Shown one piece after another: positions 35,660 through 43,894 of a stretch of 64,000 bases of DNA. Position numbers and translations under genes: made by a program. The DNA lies in the NCBI RefSeq assembly GCF_009755815.1, contig NZ_WRPK01000006.1, positions 348,529 through 412,528 on the forward strand. Reading direction: 5' to 3'. The notes under the pieces are model-generated. The model ran no database searches. It had not been told where the DNA came from and worked only from the letters and a program-made list of their open reading frames with translations. How positions within the stretch are numbered: position 1 is the first letter of the stretch; every line of letters begins with the position of its first letter. Source of the stretch: Flavisphingomonas formosensis. Lineage in GTDB: Bacteria > Pseudomonadota > Alphaproteobacteria > Sphingomonadales > Sphingomonadaceae.

Positions 35660-36232
35660 TCAGCCGAGCGCGAGCACGCCCTGGCGGGGCGGGGTTGGCG
35701 AAGGAGCGGGAGCGCCGCGATGCATCAGCACGCGCGCCGGACCCACCAGCGTATAGACCGCCTGGCGTTGCGCGCCGCGATTATGATGATCGACGCGATA
35801 GCCCTGATAATGGCGGCGGAGCAGGCCGGCCTGCACCAGCTCGGACACCGCCCGGCTCAAATTCGTCTTGCCGGACGCCCGGACGCGCATTCGCACTTCC
35901 TCATCGATGCGCTCGTCGGCGGCGGCCGCCTCCGCGGGGAGGTCACCGGTATTGCTGAGCTCCGAACGCACCCGTTCGACCAGTGCGAGCCGCCGTGGAT
36001 CGCGCTGGCCCATCGGGGTCAGCGCATCGCACAGCCAATCGCGCAACAACGCAAGCTCGCCATCCCGCCGGACGATCGGCCCTGCGCTGCCGTCCGGACG
36101 CGCCACGTCCGCGATCAGGGTGAGCAGCATGAAGGCATAACGGGGGCGGGTGCTGCAGCGCGCGAGCTGATCCAGAAGGGAGGAGACATCTCCCCGGCCA
36201 GACTGACTGCGCTCGAGCGGCGTGTGAAACAT
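35660..36232 (-). CDS. Winged-helix protein of a sphingomonad-type family
   Basis: 190 residues. A helical N-terminal half (RPRYAFMLLTLIADVA, LRDWLCDALTPMGQRDPRRL) is followed by a winged-helix segment at about 115-160: KTNLSRAVSELVQAGLLRRH and then a wing GYRVDHHNRGAQRQAVYTL. The second helix plus wing looks like an ArsR/MarR-style DNA-binding unit. The Pro-rich tail is probably disordered. A perfect 9-bp palindrome lies about 76 bases upstream of the start, so autoregulation is possible. Function not known. Confidence 0.6.
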   Translation of the reverse strand: MFHTPLERSQSGRGDVSSLLDQLARCSTRPRYAFMLLTLIADVARPDGSAGPIVRRDGELALLRDWLCDALTPMGQRDPRRLALVERVRSELSNTGDLPAEAAAADERIDEEVRMRVRASGKTNLSRAVSELVQAGLLRRHYQGYRVDHHNRGAQRQAVYTLVGPARVLMHRGAPAPSPTPPRQGVLALG

Positions 36233-36307
36233 AACGGGATTGAATCAAGCACAGAAAGCGGACGATGTGAATCCCCCTTCAAAGCCGGATCGATCTTTTG
36301 TCGGCTA

Positions 36308-36335
36308 TGACACTTTACCAGGCGGCAAAGTGTCA
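36308..36335. promoter_or_regulatory. Operator-like palindrome upstream of the winged-helix gene
   Basis: TGACACTTT and AAAGTGTCA are perfect 9-bp inverted arms around ten bases (ACCAGGCGGC). The spacing fits a dimeric regulator. The remaining bases of 36233-36602 contain no supported gene. Confidence 0.5.
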
Positions 36336-36547
36336 CTCCGAAAACTTTATGGGGAGCAGGATGAGGACGGGCGAATAATCATCATCACCTCAATCCTTCG
36401 ACGCCCTCGGGATCATCTCGACCGCGGGGGGGCAGGCATCTCTCGACTTCTCGTTTTCCAGTAAGTCGGTATCCGACGATGTGCGGATTCCAGGCTCCGC
36501 GGGGAATGACGATCGAAGCTCAACCCGATGTCATCATGGCCCGATGA

Positions 36548-36571
36548 ATCCCGCCTTCCGTCGGGATGACG
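36548..36571. repeat. Partial REP-like palindrome
   Basis: ATCCCG-CCTTCCGT-CGGGATGACG: only 6-bp arms, but the GGGATGACG side is identical to the REP-like element at 27461-27488. A related GGGAATGAC half lies about 65 bases before it. These are degraded copies at the edge of the accessory stretch. Confidence 0.55.
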
Positions 36572-36602
36572 AGGTCGAGCGGCTCGGAAAGCCTCTCGAC
36601 CG

Positions 36603-38078
36603 TCAGGCGACGCCGGCCCAGGTCTCCCGGCGCCAGTCGGCAATGGCGAAGGGGCCTTCTCCCCCGGTGCCCGCGCATACCACCGCGCCGAAGCGCATCT
36701 CCCCGTCGCGCAGCGTGCGAAGCCGATGCCCACGTGCCGCAAGATCCGCGGCCATGGGATGCGCCGCCTCGATGAGAATGTCGCCGCCCTCGCTGCGCCA
36801 GCGCGGGGCGGCGATGGCCGCGGCGAGATCCAGGCCGCCGCCGAACACCTTGCCGATCACCTGAAGCAATGTCTGCACCTGCCCGTCGGCGCCCGGCGTC
36901 GCCAGCGCAATGGCATCGCCGCCGCTCAGCACCATCGCTGGCGCCAGCGTATGTACCGGACGGCGGCTCGGCCCGGGCGCATTGGCGCCGCCGGTGAAGC
37001 CGCCTGCGCGGTTGTTGAGTACGATGCCGCAGGCGGGCACGAACACGCAGGAACCGAAATCGTCGAACACGCTGACCAGCGAGGAGGCGACCATCCCCTC
37101 CGCGTCGGACACGGCGACGCCCGCAGTGTGAAGATAGGCGCGCGGGCCGCCGCGTCGCGCCGCGCGTTCGGGATCGATCGGCAGCGGCTCGGCGAGCAGC
37201 GCCGCACCTTCTCCTGCCCGCTCGCGATAGGCGAAGGCGGCTTCGGTCAGCTCGATGGCGAGATGATCCTCGCGATCCCCGGCCGGCTCGCCCAGCGCTT
37301 CGCGGCCGGCCAGCGCCATGGCCAGCAATATGCCCTGGGTCATCGGCGGCTGCACGGCGACGCGCACGTCGCGGAACGCGATCGTCACCGGCGGGGCGAC
37401 GACGCTGCGATGGGCCGCAAGATCGTCGCGGGAGAGGGCGCCGCCGAGCGCGCCGACGGCCGCCGCGATCGCCGCAGCGGTTTCGCCTGCATAAAAGGCA
37501 TCGGCGCCATTCCGGCCGATCGCGGCGAGCAGCGTGGCGAGCTCCGGCTGGAAGAAGCGCTCGCCTGCCTTCAGTCCGAGCAGCGCCCATCGGCCTGCGC
37601 CGCCCTTCTCCAGACGGTCACGCTGCGCCAGGGCCGCTGCCGCCAGGCCCGGCGGAACGACGAAACCGCCCTCGGCGATGCGGCGCGCCGGTTCGAGCAG
37701 CGCGGCCAGCGGGAGCTTGCCCCAGCGCGAGGCGAGCTGCTGCCAGCCGTCGACGATGCCCGGCACGGTGATGCTGTTGGCGCCGGTATCGGACCAGGTG
37801 GACAGGCCGGCCGGCGCTGCACCGGCACCGTTCACGGCGGTCACGCCCGCGCCCGGCGTGCGCACCAGCGCGAGCATGTCGCCGCCGAGGCCGCACGCAT
37901 CGGGCGCGACCACGCAGAGCACCGCCTGCGCCGCGATCAGCGCGTCGACGGCCGATCCGCCGCGGGTCAGCATCTCCTGGCCCGCCGCGACGGCAAGCGG
38001 ATGGGCGGCGGCGACCGCGCCGAGGCGGCCGCGCAGCGCGGGGCGGACATAGGAGGAGAAGCTGTCGGCGAGATGCAT
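36603..38078 (-). CDS. Gamma-glutamyltransferase family protein
   Basis: 491 residues from the ATG at 38078; the frame stays open to 38678 inside the SDR gene, but that part is not GGT. Family features: AAAHPLAVAAGQEMLTRGGSAVDA at the N-terminus (listed by key residues Ala, Gly, Asp), CGLGGDM, and the processing site AYLHT-AGVAVSD at Thr318. Thr318 would become the new N-terminal nucleophile of the small subunit. The usual TTH-x-SVVD context is altered to HT-AGVAVSD, so activity may be modified. No clear signal peptide, unlike periplasmic GGTs. It starts two bases after the SDR stop and ends the leftward operon. Confidence 0.83.
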   Translation of the reverse strand: MHLADSFSSYVRPALRGRLGAVAAAHPLAVAAGQEMLTRGGSAVDALIAAQAVLCVVAPDACGLGGDMLALVRTPGAGVTAVNGAGAAPAGLSTWSDTGANSITVPGIVDGWQQLASRWGKLPLAALLEPARRIAEGGFVVPPGLAAAALAQRDRLEKGGAGRWALLGLKAGERFFQPELATLLAAIGRNGADAFYAGETAAAIAAAVGALGGALSRDDLAAHRSVVAPPVTIAFRDVRVAVQPPMTQGILLAMALAGREALGEPAGDREDHLAIELTEAAFAYRERAGEGAALLAEPLPIDPERAARRGGPRAYLHTAGVAVSDAEGMVASSLVSVFDDFGSCVFVPACGIVLNNRAGGFTGGANAPGPSRRPVHTLAPAMVLSGGDAIALATPGADGQVQTLLQVIGKVFGGGLDLAAAIAAPRWRSEGGDILIEAAHPMAADLAARGHRLRTLRDGEMRFGAVVCAGTGGEGPFAIADWRRETWAGVA

Positions 38079-38080
38079 GG

Positions 38081-38821
38081 TCAGACCGCCGTATAGCCGC
38101 CGTCGATGACGAGGGAAGTGCCAGCCACATAACGGCCGGCAGGCGAGGTCAGGAACAGGATCATGCCGGATACTTCCTCGGGCTCGCCGTGGCGCCTCAG
38201 GGGGATCTTGCCGTCGATTTCCGCGCGCTTGGCGGCGGGATCGTCCTGATAATCCCAGAAGCTGTTGTTGAACGGCGTGTCGATCCAGCCGGGCAGGATG
38301 CAGTTGATGCGGATGCCGAGCGGGGCCAGCTCGGCCGTCAGGCTGCGCGCGAGCCCGGCGAGCCCGGCCTTGGTGGCGTGATAGGCGGGCATGCCGGCAT
38401 TGCCCCGCAGCGCGGCCGTGGAAGAGGTGAACAGGATCGAGGCATTGTCCGACTTGGCCAGCCAGGGAGCCGCTGCCTGTGCGAAAAAGAACGGCATTTT
38501 GAGATTGAGCGCGAGGGAATCGTTCCACATCGCGTCGGTCCAGTCGGCAAGCGGGGCGGAATTCATCACCGCGGCCGTGACCAGCACCGTGTCGAGCGCC
38601 CCGAACGCCGCGATCGTCGCCTCGACCGCTTCGCGCGGGGCCGCGGGATCGGAGAGATCGCGGTGGAGGAAGATGCATCGGCCCGGCGCATCCTGCGCCG
38701 CCACTTCGGCCGCCTCGGCCCGGTGATCGACCAGCAGCACATCGTCGCCGCGGGCACGAAAACCCTCCACCGCCGCGCGGCCGATGCCGGTCGCGCCGCC
38801 TGCTACGATGACCGTGGCCAT
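38081..38821 (-). CDS. SDR family oxidoreductase
   Basis: 246 residues, classical short-chain dehydrogenase. Cofactor motif GGATGIGRAAVEG near residue 8, an acidic residue after strand 2 (LLVDH) pointing to NAD preference, catalytic Ser in FTSSTAAL and YHATK (Tyr and Lys of the active site). The C-terminal AGRYVAGTSLVIDGGYTAV is typical. It lies 48 bases after the P450 and two bases before the GGT, all leftward. The substrate is an alcohol or ketone that cannot be named; a product of the P450 is a fair guess. Confidence 0.88.
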   Translation of the reverse strand: MATVIVAGGATGIGRAAVEGFRARGDDVLLVDHRAEAAEVAAQDAPGRCIFLHRDLSDPAAPREAVEATIAAFGALDTVLVTAAVMNSAPLADWTDAMWNDSLALNLKMPFFFAQAAAPWLAKSDNASILFTSSTAALRGNAGMPAYHATKAGLAGLARSLTAELAPLGIRINCILPGWIDTPFNNSFWDYQDDPAAKRAEIDGKIPLRRHGEPEEVSGMILFLTSPAGRYVAGTSLVIDGGYTAV

Positions 38822-38869
38822 GATGTGCCTACCTTTCCCAATCTATGTTCAATCCGAACGACGGCTTCA

Positions 38870-40069
38870 TCACCGCGTCAGCGCGATCGGCAGCCTGGCG
38901 AGACCGCGCAGGCCGGGCACGAGGCGCAGCTCGGAAGGCCCTGCATGTTCCAGGCTGCCGACCTTCTCGCCGAGCGTCCGGAAGAAGACCTCGCCCTCCA
39001 GCCGCGCCATCATCTGCGCGACGCAGCCATGGATGCCCCAGCCATAGCCGATCTGGCCGACGATCTTGCGGCGGATGTCGAACCGGTCGGGTTCCTCCCA
39101 TTTGGCGGGATCGCGCCCGGCCGAGCCGATCAGCACCAGGATCTTTTCGTGCTTGCCGATCCGCTGGCCGGCCAGCTCCACCTCGCGCAGGGTCGTGCGG
39201 AACAGCGACTGGCTGGAGGAATCGTAGCGCGTCGCTTCCTCGAACACGCCGCGCGCGAGCGCGGGATCCTCTGTCAGCAGCGCGAACTGATCGGGAAAGT
39301 CGACGAGCGCGCGCAGCGCCAGGCCGATCGAATCGATCGTCGTGTCGACGCCTGCCGAGAGCAGCGAACGCACCAGCAGCTTCGCTTCTTCGTGGGTGAT
39401 GTCGCCCGCGTCGGCCGCGGCATAGATGCCCGCGCCAAGCCCATCGGCGCCGAGCACGTCGCGCTCGCAATGGGCGTCGATCCACGCGCTGACCGTCTCG
39501 GCGTCGCGCATCAGCTCATGATACCAGTCGGTGGTCGGGCCGAACGCACCGAACACCATGCCGCCATATTTGAGCATGATATGCCGGTCGAGCGGCGGCA
39601 TGCCGACCGCGTCGGGGAAGACGGTGAGCGGGAAGGGCAGGACGAGATCGTTCACCGCCTCGATCGTGCCGGCATCGAGCGCCGCGTCGATCAGCCGCGC
39701 GGCGACGGCCTCGAAGCCCGGTTTCATCGCCTTGAGCGCCGGCGCCGAGAGCACGCCCATCAGCACCTTGCGGGTGCGGCCATGTTCCGGCGGGTCGACG
39801 TCGAGGATGATGCTCGGCCGCCGCCACGGCTTGGTCTTGAAATAGTTGGTGAGGCCGCCGCCGCCGGCGTTGCTGAAATTCTCCCAATCGGAGAGCACCG
39901 CTTTCACCTGGGCATAATGCTGCACGCACCAGATGTCGTATTTCTCCAGCCACACGACCGGCCCGAGATCGCGCAGCTGCGCATAATGAGGGAAGGGATC
40001 GGCGCGGAATTCGGGCGAGAAGGGATCGATGTCCGATACGATGCGGCGGTCGGTCAGCACGGTCGTCAT
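38870..40069 (-). CDS. Cytochrome P450 of CYP199 type with altered haem loop
   Basis: 399 residues, soluble bacterial P450. I-helix AGVDTT at 239-244, ExxR as Glu278-Arg281, haem ligand Cys349. The pattern LLVRSLLSAGVDTT, the RTT-REVELAG segment and the ARLEGEV after the haem Cys closely recall CYP199A enzymes, which oxidise para-substituted benzoates. The haem loop is unusual: Tyr342 replaces the usual Phe and Ala351 replaces the Gly two after the cysteine (GYGWGIHGCVA). No ferredoxin or reductase lies nearby. Its ATG overlaps the HyuB stop by four bases, so it is coupled to the hydantoinase genes. Confidence 0.85.
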   Translation of the reverse strand: MTTVLTDRRIVSDIDPFSPEFRADPFPHYAQLRDLGPVVWLEKYDIWCVQHYAQVKAVLSDWENFSNAGGGGLTNYFKTKPWRRPSIILDVDPPEHGRTRKVLMGVLSAPALKAMKPGFEAVAARLIDAALDAGTIEAVNDLVLPFPLTVFPDAVGMPPLDRHIMLKYGGMVFGAFGPTTDWYHELMRDAETVSAWIDAHCERDVLGADGLGAGIYAAADAGDITHEEAKLLVRSLLSAGVDTTIDSIGLALRALVDFPDQFALLTEDPALARGVFEEATRYDSSSQSLFRTTLREVELAGQRIGKHEKILVLIGSAGRDPAKWEEPDRFDIRRKIVGQIGYGWGIHGCVAQMMARLEGEVFFRTLGEKVGSLEHAGPSELRLVPGLRGLARLPIALTR

Positions 40070-41796
40070 GATGCTCCCCTCAAGGCGGCGCGGCGGGCGA
40101 TGGTGGCGGTATGATCGATCGAAAGGCCCGCGGTCAGCACGACCCCATAGGCCTCGTGAGCCTGCTCGATGCTCACCCGATCGTCGAGAATGTCGTCGAG
40201 GACACGCTCCGCGGGCCGATCGAGCGGATCGCCATAGCCCCCGCCGCCCGCCATGACGTGACGGAAGACGTCGCCGCGACCGAGCGTGATCGGTTCGGTC
40301 GGCAGGGTCGGCACGCGCCGTTCGCCTCCGGCCGAGGCGATACGATTGACCGCGGGAGCACCGGGTCGGCCGCCGAACAGGCCGTGCGGCGGATGATCCG
40401 CCTTGTCCGACCGGACACCGAAATAGACATCGTCGGCGAGCAGCCGATAGTCGCGTGCGAGGCCGAGACCACCGCGATGCTCGCCCGCGCCGCCGCTGTC
40501 GGTGACGAAGCCGTAGCGCTCGATCCGAATGGGATAGTCCGCCTCGATCATCTCCACGGGCACATTGGCCTGGTTGGAGGCCATATGGGGCACGCCATCC
40601 TGTCCGTCATGCGTCGAGGTGGCCCCCCAGGTGCCCATGATGCATTCGGAAAAGACGAAGGTCTCGCCGTCGACCCGGCCACCGAAGCTCGGCAAGGTCG
40701 AGCCGCCGGCGCCGTCCGCCGCTACCTTGTCCGGCACGGCTTCGGCCAGCGCGCCGAACACGCAGTCGACGATGCGATAGCCGGTGATGCCGCGCGCGCC
40801 GCACGGTGCGGGATAGACGGCATTCACCAGGCTGCCTTCCGGCGCGATCACCGTGATCGGTCGCGTATAGCCGTGGCAATTGGGCACGTCGGCCGACATC
40901 ACCGAGCGCAGCGCGGCATAGACGTTGGACTTGCAGAAGGAGAGGGGTGCGTTGATGCCGCCCTTCACCTGTGGCGAGGTGCCCGTCCAGTCGGCGACGA
41001 CCTCGTCGCCCGAGACGGTGAGCGCCACTTCGAAGCGGATCGGCTCGGGGCTCTCGCCGAGCCCGTCGATATGATCGGTGAAGCGATAGACGCCGTCCGG
41101 AATCTCGCGGATCGCGGCACGGGCCAGCCGCTCCGAATAATCCTGCAGCGCCTCGCCATAGGCGGCGACGGTGTCCGCACCGTAGCGCCGCACCAGCGCA
41201 TCGAGCCCGATCTCGCCCGCGCGGGTGGCGGCGATCTGGCCCTGTATGTCGCCCAGCACCTGATCGGGCACGCGCACATTGGCGGCGATCACCGTCATCA
41301 GCGTCCGGTTGCGCACGCCTTTTTCCTCGAGCTTCATGAAGGGCAGGCGCAGGCCCTCCTGATGGATCTCGGTTGCCCCGATCGAATTGCTGCCGGGCAC
41401 GAGGCCGCCCACGTCGACATGATGCGCGATCGTCGCCGCCCAGCCGGCCAGGCGATCCGCGGCGAAGATCGGTTTGATGACATAGACGTCGGGCAGGTGC
41501 TGGCCGCTCGCCAGATAAGGATCGTTGCCGATGAAGAGGTCGCCGGGCGCGATATCGCCGTCATATTGCGCGATCAGGTGGCGCATCGCGTCGTAGAAGC
41601 TGCCGAGATGCATCGGCGTCGTCAGCCCTTGCGCCAGGGTCTGCCCCGAAGGATCGCAGAGCGCGGTCGAGAAATCCATGGCGTCGCGCACGATCGGCGA
41701 ATGGGCGGTCCGCATCAGGATCAACGCCATCTCGTCGGCGATCGCCTCGAAGCCGTTCTTGAACACTTCCATGAGGATCGGATCGAGCTGGGTCAT
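40066..41796 (-). CDS. hyuB: Hydantoinase B / oxoprolinase family subunit
   Basis: 576 residues, matching the full HyuB/OplaH C-terminal family: DPILMEVFKNGFEAIADEMA at the start, then DPYLASGQHLPDVYVIKPIF, ATIAHHVDVGG and GSIGATEIHQEG-like segment (NSIGATEIHQEGLR). Together with HyuA it cleaves hydantoins, 5-oxoproline, N-methylhydantoin or related cyclic amides, some with ATP. It overlaps both neighbours by four bases (HyuA upstream, P450 downstream), so stoichiometric expression is expected. The enolase-superfamily enzyme and the GGT in the same transcription direction suggest a cyclic amide or glutamyl-type substrate; this is inference. Confidence 0.92.
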   Translation of the reverse strand: MTQLDPILMEVFKNGFEAIADEMALILMRTAHSPIVRDAMDFSTALCDPSGQTLAQGLTTPMHLGSFYDAMRHLIAQYDGDIAPGDLFIGNDPYLASGQHLPDVYVIKPIFAADRLAGWAATIAHHVDVGGLVPGSNSIGATEIHQEGLRLPFMKLEEKGVRNRTLMTVIAANVRVPDQVLGDIQGQIAATRAGEIGLDALVRRYGADTVAAYGEALQDYSERLARAAIREIPDGVYRFTDHIDGLGESPEPIRFEVALTVSGDEVVADWTGTSPQVKGGINAPLSFCKSNVYAALRSVMSADVPNCHGYTRPITVIAPEGSLVNAVYPAPCGARGITGYRIVDCVFGALAEAVPDKVAADGAGGSTLPSFGGRVDGETFVFSECIMGTWGATSTHDGQDGVPHMASNQANVPVEMIEADYPIRIERYGFVTDSGGAGEHRGGLGLARDYRLLADDVYFGVRSDKADHPPHGLFGGRPGAPAVNRIASAGGERRVPTLPTEPITLGRGDVFRHVMAGGGGYGDPLDRPAERVLDDILDDRVSIEQAHEAYGVVLTAGLSIDHTATIARRAALRGAS

Positions 41797-43892
41797 GAAG
41801 CGCCTCCGTCTGGCAGCCTGATCACGATATTGTCATCCGCGTCGCGCGCCGCCGTGGCGCCGGGCGGAACGAGCGTGGTGCCCTCATATTCCTCGATCAC
41901 GAACGGTCCGGCCCGCGCCACTCCGTCGAGCGCGGTGCGGCCGATCAGCGGCGTCGCGATCAATCCGTGGCCCGCACCGAAATAGACCGGGCGATCGCCC
42001 GCCGCGGGCGCGATGCTCTGCCGCACGCCCGCGATGCCGCTCGGCCCGCGCGGCGGCAGCGTGCCGGTCACGCGCAGGCTGACGAAATCGACGCGGTGAT
42101 TGCCGAGGGCGTGGCCGTAGCTGCGGATGTGCTCGGCTTCGAAACTGGCGCGGATCGCGGCCAGCGTCTCCTCGGTGACGGGGCCACGCGGGATTGCGAC
42201 GGGCAGCTCGAAGCCCTGTCCGCGATAGCGCAGATCTGCCCGCCAGCGCAGGCGCACCGGCTCGTGCGTGCGCATCTCGGCCAGCACTTTTTCTTCCAGC
42301 GCGGCGAGGTGGCCGGCAAGCAGGGCGGGAGCGTCGGCACCGAGCGGATGGCGCCAGGCGAGGGTGTGCGACACTTCGAAATCGGCGAAGAGCAGGCCGA
42401 CCGCGCTGAACACGCCCGCGCCCGGCGGCACCAGGATGTGCGTCATGCCGAGCTCGGCGGCGAGCGCGGCGGCATGGACGCCGCCATTGCCGCCAAAGGC
42501 GAAGAGGGTGAAATCGCGCGGGTCGCGCCCGCGATAGGTGGAGACCGCCTTCACCGCGCGCATCATCGTCGCATTGGCGAGACGGTGGACGCCATGGGCG
42601 ACGTCCAGCAGGTCCCGGCCGAGCGCATCCGCGATGCGGCCGAGCGCCGCGCGGGAAAGCGATGCGTCGATCGGCACGCTGCCGCCGGCCAGCGCGTCGG
42701 GATTGAGATAGCCGAGCACGACATTGGCGTCGGTGACGGTCGCTTCGGTGCCGCCGGCGCCGTAGCAGGCCGGCCCCGGGGAGGCGCCCGCGCTGTCCGG
42801 ACCGACCTTGAGCGCGCCGCCGGCATCGATCCGCACGATGCTGCCGCCGCCGGCGCCGACCTCGGACACGTCGATCACCGGCAGCTTCAGGGCATAGCCG
42901 CCGCCCTTCACCATGCGGCTGTTGAGCGAGATGCCGCCGCCGACCTCATATTCGTCGGTCGCGACCACGTCGCCGCCCTCGACCAGCGAGGCCTTGGCGG
43001 TGGTGCCGCCCATGTCGAAGGTGATGAGATCGCCATGGCCGGAGCGTCCGCCCAGTCGCGCGGCGCCGACCACGCCGGCGGCCGGGCCGCTCTCGACGAC
43101 GGTCGCGGGCCTGGCGATCACCTGCGCGACATCGAGCGTGCCGCCGCTCGACTGCATCATCAACAGGCGCCCGGCGATACCCGCTTCGCCCAGCCGCTGC
43201 TGCAGCGAGCACAGATAGTCGGCGACGACCGGGCCGATATAGGCGTTCACGACGGTGGTGCTGGTCCGCTCATATTCGCGGATCTCGGGCAGTACGTCGC
43301 AGGAGATCGACAGGAACCGGCCGGGCAGCGCCTCGCGCAATATCTCCGCGACCGCGCGTTCGTGGCCGGAATTGGCGTAGCTGTGGAGGAAGCACACGGC
43401 CACCGCCTCGATCTCCGCCTCGGCGAGGCGGGCGGCGAGCGCGCGTACCTCGTCGAGGTCGAGTGGGATCAGCGTCTCGCCCGCCGGTCCCATGCGCTCG
43501 GCGAGCTCGAAACGGTGGCGGCGCGGCACCAGCGGCGCCGGCTTCTCGTAAAGCGGCTCGTAGAGGCGCGGCACGCGGATGCGCCGCAACTCGAGCACGT
43601 CGCGAAAGCCGCGGGTGGTGATCAGCGCGGTGCGCGCGCCCTTGCCCTCGAGGATCGCGTTGGTGGCGATGGTAGAGGCGTGGAGCACCTCCTCGAGCCG
43701 GTCCAGCCCGATGCCGAGCTCCGCCGCGAGAGCGCCGATGCCGTCGACGATCGCGCGGGCATAGTCCTCCGGCGTGGAGGGCAGCTTGCGTGTCGCCAGC
43801 ACGCCGTCGGGCGACAGGCAGGCGATGTCGGTGAAGGTGCCGCCGATATCGGCGGCGAAGCGGTATCCGATCGCAGGCTCGTGCTCGGCCAT
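41793..43892 (-). CDS. hyuA: Hydantoinase A / oxoprolinase family subunit (ATP-binding)
   Basis: 699 residues from MAEHEP; an in-frame ATG four codons earlier overlaps the previous gene and is less likely. The N-terminal ADIGGTFTDIACL is the phosphate-1 motif of the ASKHA-like HyuA family. Other family marks are HASTIATNAILEG, GGTTAKASLV, the middle GGGSIVRIDAGGALKVGP region and FGGNGGVHAAALA. The N-terminal and C-terminal domains are both complete. It partners with HyuB through a four-base overlap. The substrate of this pair is unknown. Confidence 0.92.
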   Translation of the reverse strand: MAEHEPAIGYRFAADIGGTFTDIACLSPDGVLATRKLPSTPEDYARAIVDGIGALAAELGIGLDRLEEVLHASTIATNAILEGKGARTALITTRGFRDVLELRRIRVPRLYEPLYEKPAPLVPRRHRFELAERMGPAGETLIPLDLDEVRALAARLAEAEIEAVAVCFLHSYANSGHERAVAEILREALPGRFLSISCDVLPEIREYERTSTTVVNAYIGPVVADYLCSLQQRLGEAGIAGRLLMMQSSGGTLDVAQVIARPATVVESGPAAGVVGAARLGGRSGHGDLITFDMGGTTAKASLVEGGDVVATDEYEVGGGISLNSRMVKGGGYALKLPVIDVSEVGAGGGSIVRIDAGGALKVGPDSAGASPGPACYGAGGTEATVTDANVVLGYLNPDALAGGSVPIDASLSRAALGRIADALGRDLLDVAHGVHRLANATMMRAVKAVSTYRGRDPRDFTLFAFGGNGGVHAAALAAELGMTHILVPPGAGVFSAVGLLFADFEVSHTLAWRHPLGADAPALLAGHLAALEEKVLAEMRTHEPVRLRWRADLRYRGQGFELPVAIPRGPVTEETLAAIRASFEAEHIRSYGHALGNHRVDFVSLRVTGTLPPRGPSGIAGVRQSIAPAAGDRPVYFGAGHGLIATPLIGRTALDGVARAGPFVIEEYEGTTLVPPGATAARDADDNIVIRLPDGGAS

Positions 43893-43894
43893 GG

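Noticed and set aside
36240..36464. Short + frame of 74 codons beside the winged-helix gene
   Set aside because: No domain or ribosome-binding site, and it spans the TGACACTTT palindrome, which suggests regulatory rather than coding DNA.
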